From NCBI GenBank assembly GCA_002898375.1, contig BEIN01000001.1, forward strand, positions 248,001 through 312,000: a stretch of DNA of 64,000 nucleotides, read 5' to 3'. Position numbers and translations under genes: made by a program. The notes beneath the pieces were generated by a model. It ran no database searches and was not told the DNA's origin. It saw only the letters and a list, made by a program, of their open reading frames with translations. This document shows positions 18,401-26,900 of the stretch, one piece after another (the first letter of the stretch is position 1; each line of letters opens with the position of its first letter). The stretch comes from a bacterium HR37. Its GTDB lineage: Bacteria; Desulfobacterota_D; UBA1144; Nemesobacterales; CSP1-2.

Positions 18401-18961
18401 GTAATCACGGGCGATACGGATACCCCTTCCGCCTCCTCCGTGTGCTGCTTTTAGAAGTACCGGGTAACCGTACTTTTCTGCAAACTCTACAGCCTCTTCA
18501 TCACTTTTTACAAATCCTTCTGTTCCGGGAACCACAGGAACACCAAGACTTGAGGCAAGCCGTCTTGCCTCTGCCTTATCACCCATAAGCGAAATCACAT
18601 CAGGCTCAGGCCCTATAAATGTTATTCCGGCCTCAATACAGGCCCTTGCAAAATCGGCGTTTTCTGAGAGAAACCCGTAACCAGGGTGGATAGCATCAAC
18701 GTTTTTCTCAAGGGCAAGATGTATTATTCCCTCAATATCCAGATAGGCTTCAACCGGTCCCTTATTCTTACCTATAAGATAGGCCTCATCTGCCTTGTTA
18801 CGGTGTAGGGACAGAGCATCCTCTTCCGAGTAGATAGCAATAGTTGTAATACCCAGCTCTGTACATGCACGGAACACACGTATTGCAATCTCCCCACGGT
18901 TTGCTGCCATCACTCTACGAAAGGGTCGAATTGTTCTATTCTTGGCTGCCTTTGGACTCAT
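15482..18961 (-). CDS. pyc: pyruvate carboxylase (single-chain)
   Basis: A biotin enzyme making oxaloacetate from pyruvate, bicarbonate and ATP, which refills the TCA cycle. All three functions are in one chain of 1159 residues. Biotin carboxylase covers about 15-460 (MAANRGEIAIR, GGGGRGIRIA, EMNTRIQVEH). The carboxyltransferase covers about 540-1000 (TTFRDAHQSL, IKDMAGLCKP). The biotinyl domain is at the C-terminus, with the biotin Lys in EAMKM at about residue 1121. I set the start at ATG 18961, with AAGGAAG 9 bases upstream, rather than the GTG three codons earlier. It is divergent from hemB and has its own strong promoter. Supply of oxaloacetate to acnA/icd/mdh/sdh at 42627-52161 is the obvious link. 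Confidence 0.95.
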   Translation of the reverse strand: MSPKAAKNRTIRPFRRVMAANRGEIAIRVFRACTELGITTIAIYSEEDALSLHRNKADEAYLIGKNKGPVEAYLDIEGIIHLALEKNVDAIHPGYGFLSENADFARACIEAGITFIGPEPDVISLMGDKAEARRLASSLGVPVVPGTEGFVKSDEEAVEFAEKYGYPVLLKAAHGGGGRGIRIARDYRSLLENLAQARSEARAAFGSDAIILEKYIESPKHIEVQILGDKYGNIVHLFERDCSVQRRHQKVAEFAPAITIDRELKEKIFEAALRIARAVNYTNAGTVEFLVDKEGNFYFIEMNTRIQVEHTVTELITGIDIVQAQIRIAEGYSLFDPEIGIPRRIKCHGYALQCRITTEDPANNFRPDIGRLIAYRSPGGFGIRLDAASAYVGAVITPYYDSMLVKVTSWGLTFEQCISKMDRALQEFRIRGVKTNIPFLLNVIRHPVFRKGACTTTFLEEHPEVFEIQEPRDRATRLLNFIGDVTINKAIPRPSSWKDRPPSVPRVPEIDSKDLPVPEHRLVFEKEGPAGLANWVLKQKKLLVTDTTFRDAHQSLLTTRMRTYDMLKIARATAYLGKDIFSFEMWGGATFDVCLRFLKECPWERLMRLRSAMPHSMFQMLLRGANAVGYANYPDNVVREFIKEAAACGIDIFRIFDCFNWIPNMKVAIETALDTGKVVEPAICYTGDITDPKRDKYSLKYYVGLAKELASMGVHFIAIKDMAGLCKPYAAEKLVRAIKEETGLPLHFHTHATSGNGEATVLKAAEAGADIVDLAISSMSGLTSQPSLNAIVAALERTERDTGIDVKGLHKLAAYWEAVREYYAPFEGDMKASNADVYLYEIPGGQYTNLRAQAQALGLGDRWEEVKQMFAEVNRLFGDIIKVTPSSKVVGDMALFLVQNNLTVEEAMERADQLSFPESVVDMMRGNLGQPPGGFPPHVQRLILKDEEPITVRPGELIPPADFEATQKRLEKQLGHPISKQDLISALLYPGVFEEFDRHRTVYGDTSVVPTPVFFYGMQTGEETSIEIEEGKTLLIKLFAISEIESDGRRPLLFELNGQPRPVRIKDESFSGAVVELRPKADPSNPAEVGAPLSGKIVRFFVKEGDRVSREQPLFVIEAMKMQTNIKALRDGVVEKILVTEGTNVDAGDLILRLGEPQD

Positions 18962-19009
18962 AAAACTCACTTCCTTGTATATGTGTTGTTTGAAAAATAA
19001 TCCGAAACC

Positions 19010-19067
19010 ACCTATTTACAATACAATTTCCAAAGCAATTTCAATAGGTTTTTAATTTTATCCTATT
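19010..19067. repeat. repeated AATAGG/CCTATT inverted units in pyc leader
   Basis: ACCTATT at 19010-19016 and AATAGGT at 19043-19049 form an inverted pair around the expected pyc transcription start. A further CCTATT at 19062-19067 lies in the spacer of the pyc promoter. Two copies of CAATTTC lie between the first two arms. This may be an operator set; it is not a terminator. Confidence 0.35.
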
Positions 19068-19083
19068 TGCACCCCACTCTCAA
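19055..19083 (-). promoter_or_regulatory. sigma70-like promoter of pyc
   Basis: On the minus strand TTGAGA (19078-19083) and TAAAAT (19055-19060) are separated by exactly 17 bases. Transcription would start near 19048 and give a leader of about 85 bases. Confidence 0.6.
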
Positions 19084-19105
19084 GTTAGGTACACAGGACG
19101 CAGTA

Positions 19106-19135
19106 TTGACTTTGTTAACCCCCACTGATTAAACT
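19106..19135 (+). promoter_or_regulatory. candidate promoter of hemB
   Basis: TTGACT at 19106-19111 and TAAACT at 19130-19135 (18-base spacer) precede hemB. A start near 19142 would leave only about 4 bases before the ATG at 19146. No Shine-Dalgarno site is visible, so hemB may be nearly leaderless. Confidence 0.4.
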
Positions 19136-19145
19136 TTATACGAAA

Positions 19146-20129
19146 ATGCTTTTCCCTGCATACAGACCCAGAAGACTTAGGAAGAACGAAGGCATTCGTA
19201 CCCTTACCAGAGAAACAAGGCTTTCGGTAGAAGAGCTTGTATATCCCCTGTTTGTAGTTCCCGGGGAAAAAGTAAAAGAAGAGATACCTTCAATGCCCGG
19301 TATATTTAGATACTCTGTAGATGAGGCGGTTAACGAGGTAAAGGAAATTAAAGACCTCGGCATACAGGCTATCCTTATTTTTGGCATCCCGGAAAGAAAA
19401 GATGAGTACGGTTCAGAGGCTTATGACGAAAACGGTATAGTGCAAAGAGCCCTAAGAAGGATAAGAGAGAAGGTTGAGGACGTGGTACTGATTACAGATG
19501 TATGTATGTGTGAGTACACAAGCCATGGACACTGCGGAATTATAGAAAAAGGAAATGTCCACAATGATAAAACACTTAAATACCTTGGAAAGATTGCCCT
19601 TTCCCATGCAAAGGCAGGAGCAGATATAGTAGCCCCATCCGATATGATGGATGGACGCGTTGGGTTTATAAGAGAGATGCTTGATAAAAACGGATTTGAG
19701 AACATAGCAATAATGTCTTATTCGGCCAAGTATGCTTCTGCTTTTTACGGTCCTTTTAGAGAAGCTGCTTACTCAACCCCTCAGTTTGGAGACAGACGAG
19801 GTTACCAGATGGATCCATCCAACATAAGAGAAGCTCTACGGGAGATAGCAATGGATATAGAGGAAGGAGCAGATATAGTAATGGTAAAACCTGCTCTTTC
19901 TTACCTTGACGTCATAAGGGCAGTAAGGGAAGAGTTTGACCATCCAGTAGCTGCATACAATGTAAGTGGAGAATACTCAATGGTAAAGGCTGCAGGTAAA
20001 CTTGGATGGATTGATGAATCCCAGGTAGCTATGGAGATTCTTACGAGTATAAAACGTGCAGGAGCCGATATTATAATCACCTACTTTGCAAAGGAGATAG
20101 CAAAGACCTTAAACTCATATCAAAGATGA
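19146..20129 (+). CDS. hemB: delta-aminolevulinic acid dehydratase (porphobilinogen synthase)
   Basis: HemB condenses two 5-aminolevulinates to porphobilinogen in tetrapyrrole synthesis. The protein is 327 residues. The metal site is the cysteine (zinc) type: [14 protein letters not shown], with three Cys. The two Schiff-base lysines are in [15 protein letters not shown] and [25 protein letters not shown] is another conserved block. The stop overlaps the next small gene by ATGA. No other heme or cobalamin biosynthesis gene is in the window. Heme use fits with a Sdh anchor that may bind heme, and corrin use fits with MetH; both links are general. Confidence 0.95.
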   Translation: MLFPAYRPRRLRKNEGIRTLTRETRLSVEELVYPLFVVPGEKVKEEIPSMPGIFRYSVDEAVNEVKEIKDLGIQAILIFGIPERKDEYGSEAYDENGIVQRALRRIREKVEDVVLITDVCMCEYTSHGHCGIIEKGNVHNDKTLKYLGKIALSHAKAGADIVAPSDMMDGRVGFIREMLDKNGFENIAIMSYSAKYASAFYGPFREAAYSTPQFGDRRGYQMDPSNIREALREIAMDIEEGADIVMVKPALSYLDVIRAVREEFDHPVAAYNVSGEYSMVKAAGKLGWIDESQVAMEILTSIKRAGADIIITYFAKEIAKTLNSYQR

Positions 20130-20332
20130 AAACCACTCTTTATAAAGTCGTTGAGATCACAACTGTTACAGATGAAGAGCTCGAAGCGGTAATAAACGAA
20201 TGGGTTCAAAAAGGCTGGAATCTAGATACCATACACTTTGCAATGAGAGAGTCATCAAAAAGGCCTGCAATGGCATTTGTGATCTTTACCAAAAGTGAGT
20301 ACTCAAACGAAAACCAAGGGAGAACCCCCTAG
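20126..20332 (+). CDS. DUF4177-like small protein
   Basis: A 68-residue protein, translationally coupled to hemB by an ATGA overlap. The pattern YKVVEI..., a charged helix with [22 protein letters not shown], then FVIFTK is that of DUF4177-type small proteins, where a helix packs on a three-stranded sheet. No catalytic residues are evident. Its function is unknown; the coupling to hemB may be only operon economy. The stop codon overlaps the stop of the opposite EamA gene in the four bases CTAG at 20329-20332. Confidence 0.65.
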   Translation: MKTTLYKVVEITTVTDEELEAVINEWVQKGWNLDTIHFAMRESSKRPAMAFVIFTKSEYSNENQGRTP

Positions 20333-20775
20333 TTGCTCGAAGTCGTCCCGATGTTATTCCAGTTTATAAGGATCAGTCCAGCCACTATTAACACAATTCC
20401 AATTAAACGCTGAAATGAAATTGGCTCATTTAGAAACAAAAAAGCGTACAGGGCGGTAAAAAGCGGATAGGTAGCAATTATAGGCACTATGTGAGAGGTA
20501 AGACCTTGTTTAAGAGCAACAAAATACACAAACAGGCCAACGATCCCTCCCAGAAAACCTGCTAACAGTATCCACAGCAAGGTCTTCCCATCAACAAGGG
20601 CAAACTCCCTATACTTACCAGTTACAACCGATGCGGCAACCACACAAACGGTTATAAATACAAAACGCAATGTTATAACAGTAAAGGGTGATGCTCTAAG
20701 CAAACTAAGCTTTTCAAAAATTGGAGTCAACCCCCAAATGGATGCAACCAGAAGAGCTAAAAATACCGACTTCAT
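20329..20775 (-). CDS. EamA/DMT-family half transporter
   Basis: A 148-residue protein holding a single EamA unit of about five transmembrane helices. It opens LALLVASIWGLTPIFEKLSL and ends FLNEPISFQRLIGIVLIVAGLILI, both typical of the drug/metabolite transporter superfamily. Full DMT carriers have two such units, so this one presumably works as a dimer, like EmrE-size or half-EamA proteins. The substrate is unknown. Its ATG overlaps the TGA of the HAD gene, so the two are coupled. The 3' end overlaps the DUF4177 stop. Confidence 0.8.
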   Translation of the reverse strand: MKSVFLALLVASIWGLTPIFEKLSLLRASPFTVITLRFVFITVCVVAASVVTGKYREFALVDGKTLLWILLAGFLGGIVGLFVYFVALKQGLTSHIVPIIATYPLFTALYAFLFLNEPISFQRLIGIVLIVAGLILINWNNIGTTSSN

Positions 20776-21503
20776 AATTTGCCTCCTTGCTTTCTACCGC
20801 TAGCCAGAATATCAACCACCTCTTCAAGAGTGTCTATCCTTTGTACATTGGGGTCGTCTCTATATCTACCCTCTTTATCCAGCAAAAGTGTCCGTATCCC
20901 TGCTGAACGTGCTCCGTAAAAATCATGATAAAGGCTATCACCTATGTGAAGAGACTCACATGGCCTTACATTGTTTCTCTTTAGAGCTATATTAAAGATT
21001 CCCACCATGGGTTTTGCAAATCCCACCTCACTAGATATTACAATGGAATCAAAAAAATCGATAATACCGAGCTTGGAACAAACATCATAGATTCTAGAGT
21101 CAAAGTTAGATATTATACCAAGCTTAAAACCAGATGACTTAAGAGCTTTAAGAACCCTTATTGTCTCCGGAAACAACTCCCAGGCATCGTTTCTGAAAGT
21201 CTCAAAAAGCTCTTCAAAATAAGAATCAAAATTGTTGATCTTTATTTCCGAGAAAACTCTCTTTACAACATTGTACCACCACTTCTTCTCCAGAATCTTT
21301 ATATCTTCAGGTTTTGCATCTGGAAATGCCATAGGAGGAGCTGATTTAAACGCGTTTTTAAAAGCTGACTCAATCTCATGATGTGTACCCCTAACCCCAT
21401 ATTTCTGGGCAACCTTCCAATAAACCTGCCCTACCCCTCCTCTTACACGAAACAGCGTATCCGCAGCATCAAAAAAAACGCACTTAATTCCACCAAACTT
21501 CAT
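20772..21503 (-). CDS. HAD-superfamily hydrolase, HDHD3/DREG-2-like
   Basis: A HAD-fold protein of 243 residues. Motif I is FFDAADTLF: the nucleophile Asp12 is present but the residue two positions later is Ala14 instead of the acid/base Asp. The same relaxed motif is seen in HDHD3-like members. Motif II is IISNFDSR, motif III lies around FAKPMVGIF, and motif IV is HIGDSLYHDFYGARSAGI. The cap is helical and C1-like. I start at ATG 21503 (MKFGG) because AAAGGGG lies 9 bases upstream; ATG 21509 is too close and the frame runs open to 21560. The substrate is unknown. The gene is coupled to the EamA transporter downstream. Confidence 0.8.
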   Translation of the reverse strand: MKFGGIKCVFFDAADTLFRVRGGVGQVYWKVAQKYGVRGTHHEIESAFKNAFKSAPPMAFPDAKPEDIKILEKKWWYNVVKRVFSEIKINNFDSYFEELFETFRNDAWELFPETIRVLKALKSSGFKLGIISNFDSRIYDVCSKLGIIDFFDSIVISSEVGFAKPMVGIFNIALKRNNVRPCESLHIGDSLYHDFYGARSAGIRTLLLDKEGRYRDDPNVQRIDTLEEVVDILASGRKQGGKL

Positions 21504-21563
21504 TTCCATAGCCCCTTTGAGTAAAATACCTTTAGTATACACTTTATAGAGAGCAAGCAAACA

Positions 21564-21953
21564 ATGAAAGACCTCAAAGAAGAATTAAAAATAGTTGTTC
21601 TCGCAAATGATCTGTTCTTCTCTTCAAAAATAAAAGAAGCTGTAAAATCATTAAACCTAAGCCACAACCTAGAATTTGTAAAAGATGAGGCTGGTTTATA
21701 TGATCTCTTGCACACCGCAAACAACTTTCTTATAGTGTTTGATCTTAACCTAAGAACACACAATGTAGTTGATACCATAAAAAGATTAAATGAGCTAAAG
21801 AAAGAAAAAAGGATTCACATAATAGGATACATACCACATGTGCAAACACACCTGTACAAAAATGCTCTGGAGGCAGGCTGTGATGCTGTTTTTCCAAGAT
21901 CACAGTTCTCAAAGAAAATCAAAGACATAATAAAAAGCTACATTAACCTCTAA
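21564..21953 (+). CDS. orphan receiver-like (CheY-fold) protein, degenerate
   Basis: A 129-residue single-domain protein with the alternating pattern of a response-regulator receiver. IVVLAND corresponds to beta1 with one acidic residue (Asp16). LIVFDLNLR carries an Asp60 at the phospho-acceptor place. IHIIGYIPH matches beta4 and AGCDAVFPRSQF matches the beta5 region. The usual Ser/Thr after beta4 and the conserved Lys of beta5 are not recognisable. Phosphorylation is therefore doubtful. No kinase or output domain is nearby. Its 3' end overlaps the metE C-half gene on the other strand by 11 bases. The role is unknown. Confidence 0.6.
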   Translation: MKDLKEELKIVVLANDLFFSSKIKEAVKSLNLSHNLEFVKDEAGLYDLLHTANNFLIVFDLNLRTHNVVDTIKRLNELKKEKRIHIIGYIPHVQTHLYKNALEAGCDAVFPRSQFSKKIKDIIKSYINL

Positions 21954-22935
21954 ACTCCCTTACAGCCTGCAACATTACCTTTAACTTGGCTATTGTTTCA
22001 TCTATCGTTCTTGTTTTAAGACCACAATCAGGGTCAATCCACACGTTTTCTTTTGGTAAAACCTCAAGTGCACTTCTAATCCTCTCCTTAACCGTTTCCA
22101 GATCCTCTATTTTATGTGAATGAACATCTATCACCCCGAAGCTTATATCAGCAGAGAAGGGATATTTCCTAAAGAGATTTAGAAGATCAAGATTGCTGTT
22201 TGACATTTCGAGATCAAAATTATCAACCGGAATTCTAAGCATCGATGGATATATACTCTCGAAATCACCATAGCAGATATGGGTAATAAAGTAAGCAGGA
22301 AGACCATCGGTTACGATGTGCATCGACTCCACTACCATATCCAGCTCCTCTGGACGTACAGATGTAGCAGGTTCATCGATCTGTATTATCTTAGCCCCTG
22401 CCTCTATTAAGGCCTCCACCTCTTTCCTTATTTCCCTGGCAAGAGCAAAACAGGCAGACTTCCTATCAGGATAGTACTCATTAAAAGACCAATCCATAAT
22501 CGTATAAGGTCCCGTAAGCATACCCTTAACAGGTTTTGAGGTAAGGCTTTGAGCAAACCTCCACCACTCAACCGTAATAGGCCCGGGCCATTCTACCTCA
22601 GACACTATTATTGGTTTGCGGTAATACCTGTTTCCATAAGACCTAACCAATCCTCCAATTTCAAATCCGGACAGGTGCTCTGCAAAGAAGGCAACCATGT
22701 CTCCCCTGTATTGTTCTCCATCGACTACCACATCTATTCCCAGCTCTTCCTGTACACCAATCCAAAACTCGGTGGCCTTCTTTTCCAGGTCTCTAAGCTT
22801 CTCAAGGCTAACTTCACCCTTTAGAAAACCAGCTCTTGCCTGTAGCAGATAATCAGGCTTGGGAAAGCTACCAACGGTAGTTGTAGGAAAAAGAGGAAGA
22901 TCAATTCCAAGTTGTTTTAATTTATCTCGTCCCAT
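21943..22935 (-). CDS. methionine synthase, MetE C-terminal (catalytic) half
   Basis: A 330-residue zinc methyltransferase equivalent to the catalytic C-terminal half of cobalamin-independent MetE. All four zinc ligands are visible: His and Cys in ITHICYGDF, Glu in FDLEMSNSN, Cys in DPDCGLKTRT. The N-terminus has TTTVGSFPKPDYL, and IQIDEPATS is the homocysteine-binding strand. Stand-alone catalytic halves (core MetE) occur in archaea and some bacteria, where the methyl donor may be something other than methylfolate. Its start overlaps the MetE N-half gene by 14 bases, so the two are translationally coupled and probably form one enzyme. A complete MetH lies just upstream in the same run. Confidence 0.88.
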   Translation of the reverse strand: MGRDKLKQLGIDLPLFPTTTVGSFPKPDYLLQARAGFLKGEVSLEKLRDLEKKATEFWIGVQEELGIDVVVDGEQYRGDMVAFFAEHLSGFEIGGLVRSYGNRYYRKPIIVSEVEWPGPITVEWWRFAQSLTSKPVKGMLTGPYTIMDWSFNEYYPDRKSACFALAREIRKEVEALIEAGAKIIQIDEPATSVRPEELDMVVESMHIVTDGLPAYFITHICYGDFESIYPSMLRIPVDNFDLEMSNSNLDLLNLFRKYPFSADISFGVIDVHSHKIEDLETVKERIRSALEVLPKENVWIDPDCGLKTRTIDETIAKLKVMLQAVREFRG

Positions 22936-23923
22936 CTCCCTCTCCTTGAAAGAGCATCTTTTTTATCTCTGTCATGTTTTTAAGCTTTTCAAAAGCCTTA
23001 TCTCTTGGAAGGAACTCCAGACCACATGAGGGATTTAGGTATGATATATCTGCTTTGATTTTAGGAAGAAGCCTTTCAATCGTTTTTGCAACTTCTTCTT
23101 TGTTTTCAAGTTTTGTGTTTCTACCATCAATAAGCCCAAGGCCAAGTGCCTTTTGAGAACCTCTATCAAGAATAACCTGTATAAGGTCTCTTCCGTAGGT
23201 AAGATCCAAACCGATAATATCAACTGGGAGCTCTTGAAGCATATCGTAAAGTGGGGATGCATCTCCAAAGTAAGAATACAATGCAAGCTTTGATGTTCTC
23301 TTTGCCTCATTCATAATCAGCAACGCCTCTTTTAGAATATCAAAATCCCCGGGATTCTTTAGGATTGCAGGTTCATCTACCTGGATCACCTCAGCCCTGG
23401 CTTTAGAAAGCTCCTTTATCTCTTCGGATATACCGATAGCAAAATCCTCTACCAGTTTAGATAACTCTCTATAGTGATCCGAATTCACTATAGAAAGCCT
23501 TGCCAGTGTATAGGGACCTGTAATTACAGGCTTTACAGGTTTTGGTGAAACTGCTTTGGCAAAGAGAAACTCATCAACCACAATAGATTCCTTTCTTCTG
23601 ATTTTTCCCGATATTACGGGTTGCCTAAAGTAAAAATTGGTATCAAAAAACCTAAGCAAACCGTTAATCTCTACCCCTTCAAACTTACCCGCAATGTGTG
23701 AGATGGGATCATACCACCTTACTTGGCCATCGGTAACCATATCGAGTCCAGCAGCAACCTGTTCATATATCACCTGCATTGTTACCTCATTTTCCGCAGC
23801 ACGAAGATCACTGTCAGTCTTCTCTCCTCTCTCCCAGGCAGCGATCGTTTTCCGTAAAATCTGCTCTTCAGGTTTATCACCTATTCGTGGGTAGCTACCT
23901 GTGTTTGCCAGTATAAGATTCAT
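22922..23923 (-). CDS. methionine synthase, MetE N-terminal-half homologue
   Basis: A 333-residue protein matching the N-terminal barrel of cobalamin-independent methionine synthase. NTGSYPRIGDKPEEQILR resembles the MetE start, and LGLIDGRNTK with LNPSCGLEFLP corresponds to the N-half segments NGRN and SCSL. Where the catalytic half has ITHICYGDF, this protein has LYSYFGDA, so the zinc His/Cys pair is absent. This is as expected for a non-catalytic half that helps bind the folate donor. It overlaps the catalytic half by 14 bases and follows metH by 23 bases. I infer a two-subunit MetE; a separate corrinoid-partner role is an alternative. Confidence 0.82.
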   Translation of the reverse strand: MNLILANTGSYPRIGDKPEEQILRKTIAAWERGEKTDSDLRAAENEVTMQVIYEQVAAGLDMVTDGQVRWYDPISHIAGKFEGVEINGLLRFFDTNFYFRQPVISGKIRRKESIVVDEFLFAKAVSPKPVKPVITGPYTLARLSIVNSDHYRELSKLVEDFAIGISEEIKELSKARAEVIQVDEPAILKNPGDFDILKEALLIMNEAKRTSKLALYSYFGDASPLYDMLQELPVDIIGLDLTYGRDLIQVILDRGSQKALGLGLIDGRNTKLENKEEVAKTIERLLPKIKADISYLNPSCGLEFLPRDKAFEKLKNMTEIKKMLFQGEGDGTR

Positions 23924-23946
23924 GATTGCTCCTCCAACGGTATTTT

Positions 23947-26900
23947 TTACAGATCCGTATGATAGCCAAGGTTAGGCCTAATCCATTTTTCAACTTCCTC
24001 AACAGACATCCCCTTTCGCCTAGCATAGTCTTTAACCTGATCCAGCCCTATCTTTCCCAAATGAAAGTACCTAGACTGAGGATGAGCAAAATACCACCCA
24101 GCAACAGAACTTGAAGGACTCATGGCAAAACTCTCTGTAAGATATACCCCTATATTAGCTTCAACTTCAAGCAGTTTCCAGAGTAGTCTCTTTTCAGTAT
24201 GATCAGGACAGGCAGGATACCCAGGAGCTGGACGAATTCCCCTGTATTTTTCCTTTAGAATCTCCTCATAGGAAAGGCTCTCATTTCTTCCGAATCCCCA
24301 CAAATCCCTTGCTTTTTTGTGCATCATCTCTGCAAGTGCCTCAGCAAAACGATCACCTATTGCCTTAATCATAATTGCAGCGTAATCATCGTGTTTGGAT
24401 TTATAAAAGGAAGCAAGTTCTTCAACCTCGCTGCCAGCCGTTACAACAAATCCTCCCAGATAGTCTCTGTACCCTGACTCTTTAGGTGCAACAAAATCGG
24501 CAAGACAAAGGTAAACCTCTTCGCCTTCCTTTCTTCTCTGTTGACGAAGAAAATGAAAAACTCCCAGAACCTCATCTCCTAGCTCGTCTCTATAGACCTC
24601 TATATCATCTCCAACACTGTTTGCAGGCCAGAAACCAACAATTGCACGTGCTCCAAACCGTTTATTTTTAACAATGTCTTCAACAAACCTCTTGGCATCC
24701 TCATAGAGTTGACGGGCCTGGTTTCCCCACTTTGCATGGTTTAGGATCTTGGGATATGTTCCTTTAAGTTCCCATACCCAGAAGAAAGGGGACCAGTCTA
24801 TATAGGGGACTAACTCTTCAAGCTCGATTTCATTAAAAACAGTTAGACCAAGTTTAGCCGGAACATCTATTTTTAACTTTGACCACTCGGTTTTAAACCC
24901 CTTAGCACGTGCTTCTTCTATTGGGACAAAACTCCTTTTTTGTTCGTACATGGAGTGAAGCCTTCTTAAGTTCTCCTGAGCTGATTTAATCTCAGAGACA
25001 ACACCATCGGACTCCCCACCCCCTATCAGGCTATTACAAACACCCACAACCCGCGAAGCGTCTTCTACATGCTCAACAACACCGCTGTATCTGGGAGCAA
25101 TTTTAACAGCAGTATGAGTTCTACTGGTTGTAGCCCCTCCTATGAGCAGAGGTATCTTAAACCCCTGTCTTTCCATCTCAGAAGCTACATAAACCATCTC
25201 GTCTAAAGAAGGGGTGATAAGTCCGCTTAAACCTATAAAATCCGCATTTACCTCTTTTGCAACACCTAGTATCTTCTCAGCGGGAACCATAACACCAAGA
25301 TCAATCACTTCATAGCCGTTACAGGAAAGGACAACAGATACTATGTTTTTGCCTATGTCGTGAACATCACCCTTAACCGTAGCAATAACAAACTTTCCCC
25401 GCTTTCCGTTGCCAGAGCCGTGTTTTTGTGACTCCATAAAAGGTTCCAAGCAGGCTACAGCCTTTTTCATAACACGGGCACTTTTTACAACCTGTGGAAG
25501 AAACATCTTACCAGCACCGAAAAGGTCTCCAACTTCCTTCATACCATCCATAAGAGGGCCCTCAATAATATCGAGGGGATTCTTATAGAACTTTAGGGCC
25601 TCTAGGATGTCTTCTTCAACATACTCAACTATCCCGTTTACAATAGAGTACCTGAGGCGTTCATCCACGCCGGTACTGCGCCAGAGCTTCTCACTTCTGC
25701 TGGTTTGTTTTCTTTCCTGCCCCCTAACACCCTCTGCATATTCTATAAGTCTCTCAGTTGCGTCAGGTCTTCTATTGAAGATAACATCCTCAATAAGTTG
25801 AAGTAGCTCACTTTCAATCTCCTCGTATACGGCCAGCATTCCAGTGTTTACAATACCCATATCAAGTCCTGCATTGATAGCATGATACAGAAAGACAGAA
25901 TGCATTGCCTCACGCACAACATTGTTTCCCCTAAATGAAAATGATATATTGCTTATACCTCCTATTGTACGTGCACCCGGACAGGTACCCTTTATCTCCT
26001 TTAAAGCCTCAATAAAGTCCACAGCATAGTTATTGTGCTCCTCTATACCTGTAGCTATAGCAAGAACATTTGGATCGAAAATGATATCCGCTGGATCCAT
26101 CCCCAGCTTCTCGGTAAGTAACTTATATGCCCTCTGGCATATTCGAACCTTATCTTCTTTCCTCACAGCCTGCCCCTTTTCATCAAAAGCCATTACAACA
26201 ACAGCAGCCCCATAGCGCATTATAAGCTTTGCCTGTTCAAGGAACCTCTCCTCCCCTTCCTTTAAGCTTATAGAGTTAACTATACACTTACCCTGAATGG
26301 AACGTAGTCCTGCCTCAATAACAGACCACTTAGAGCTATCTATCATAACTGGGACCCTTGCAATATCCGGTTCAGAAGATATCAGCTTTAAAAAGCGAAC
26401 CATACAGGCCTCACTGTCGAGCAATGCCTCATCAAAGTTAACATCTATTATATTGGCACCATTTTCTATCTGTTGCCTTGCTATTTCCAAAGCCCCCTCA
26501 AAATCACCTGACTTGATAAGGCTTGCAAACTTTGGTGAGCCAGTTACATTTGTTCTCTCACCCACCATGATGAACGGAGCAAATCCGCTTTCTATCTTTA
26601 AGGGTTCAAGACCGCTTAATCGCGTTGCAGAAGGTATTTTCGGAATTTTACGTGGAGAAATACCCTTTAACCTTTCACTGATAAGGCGTATATGGTCAGG
26701 GGTTGTTCCACAGCACCCACCAACTATGTTTAACAATCCATCCTTTGCCAGTTTCTCCAGTAACCCCGCTGTAGTTTCAGGGTCCTCATCGTACCCGGTC
26801 TCACTTAAAGGATTTGGCAATCCCGCATTGGGATAGCAGCTTATATAGCAATCAGCAATCCGGGAAAGCTCTTCTATGTAGGGACGCATCTCTCCCGCAC

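Noticed and set aside
20329-20775. EamA gene as a truncated pseudogene of a two-domain transporter
   Set aside because: It has a complete five-helix unit with clean start and stop and is coupled to its upstream gene; single-unit members are a known form.
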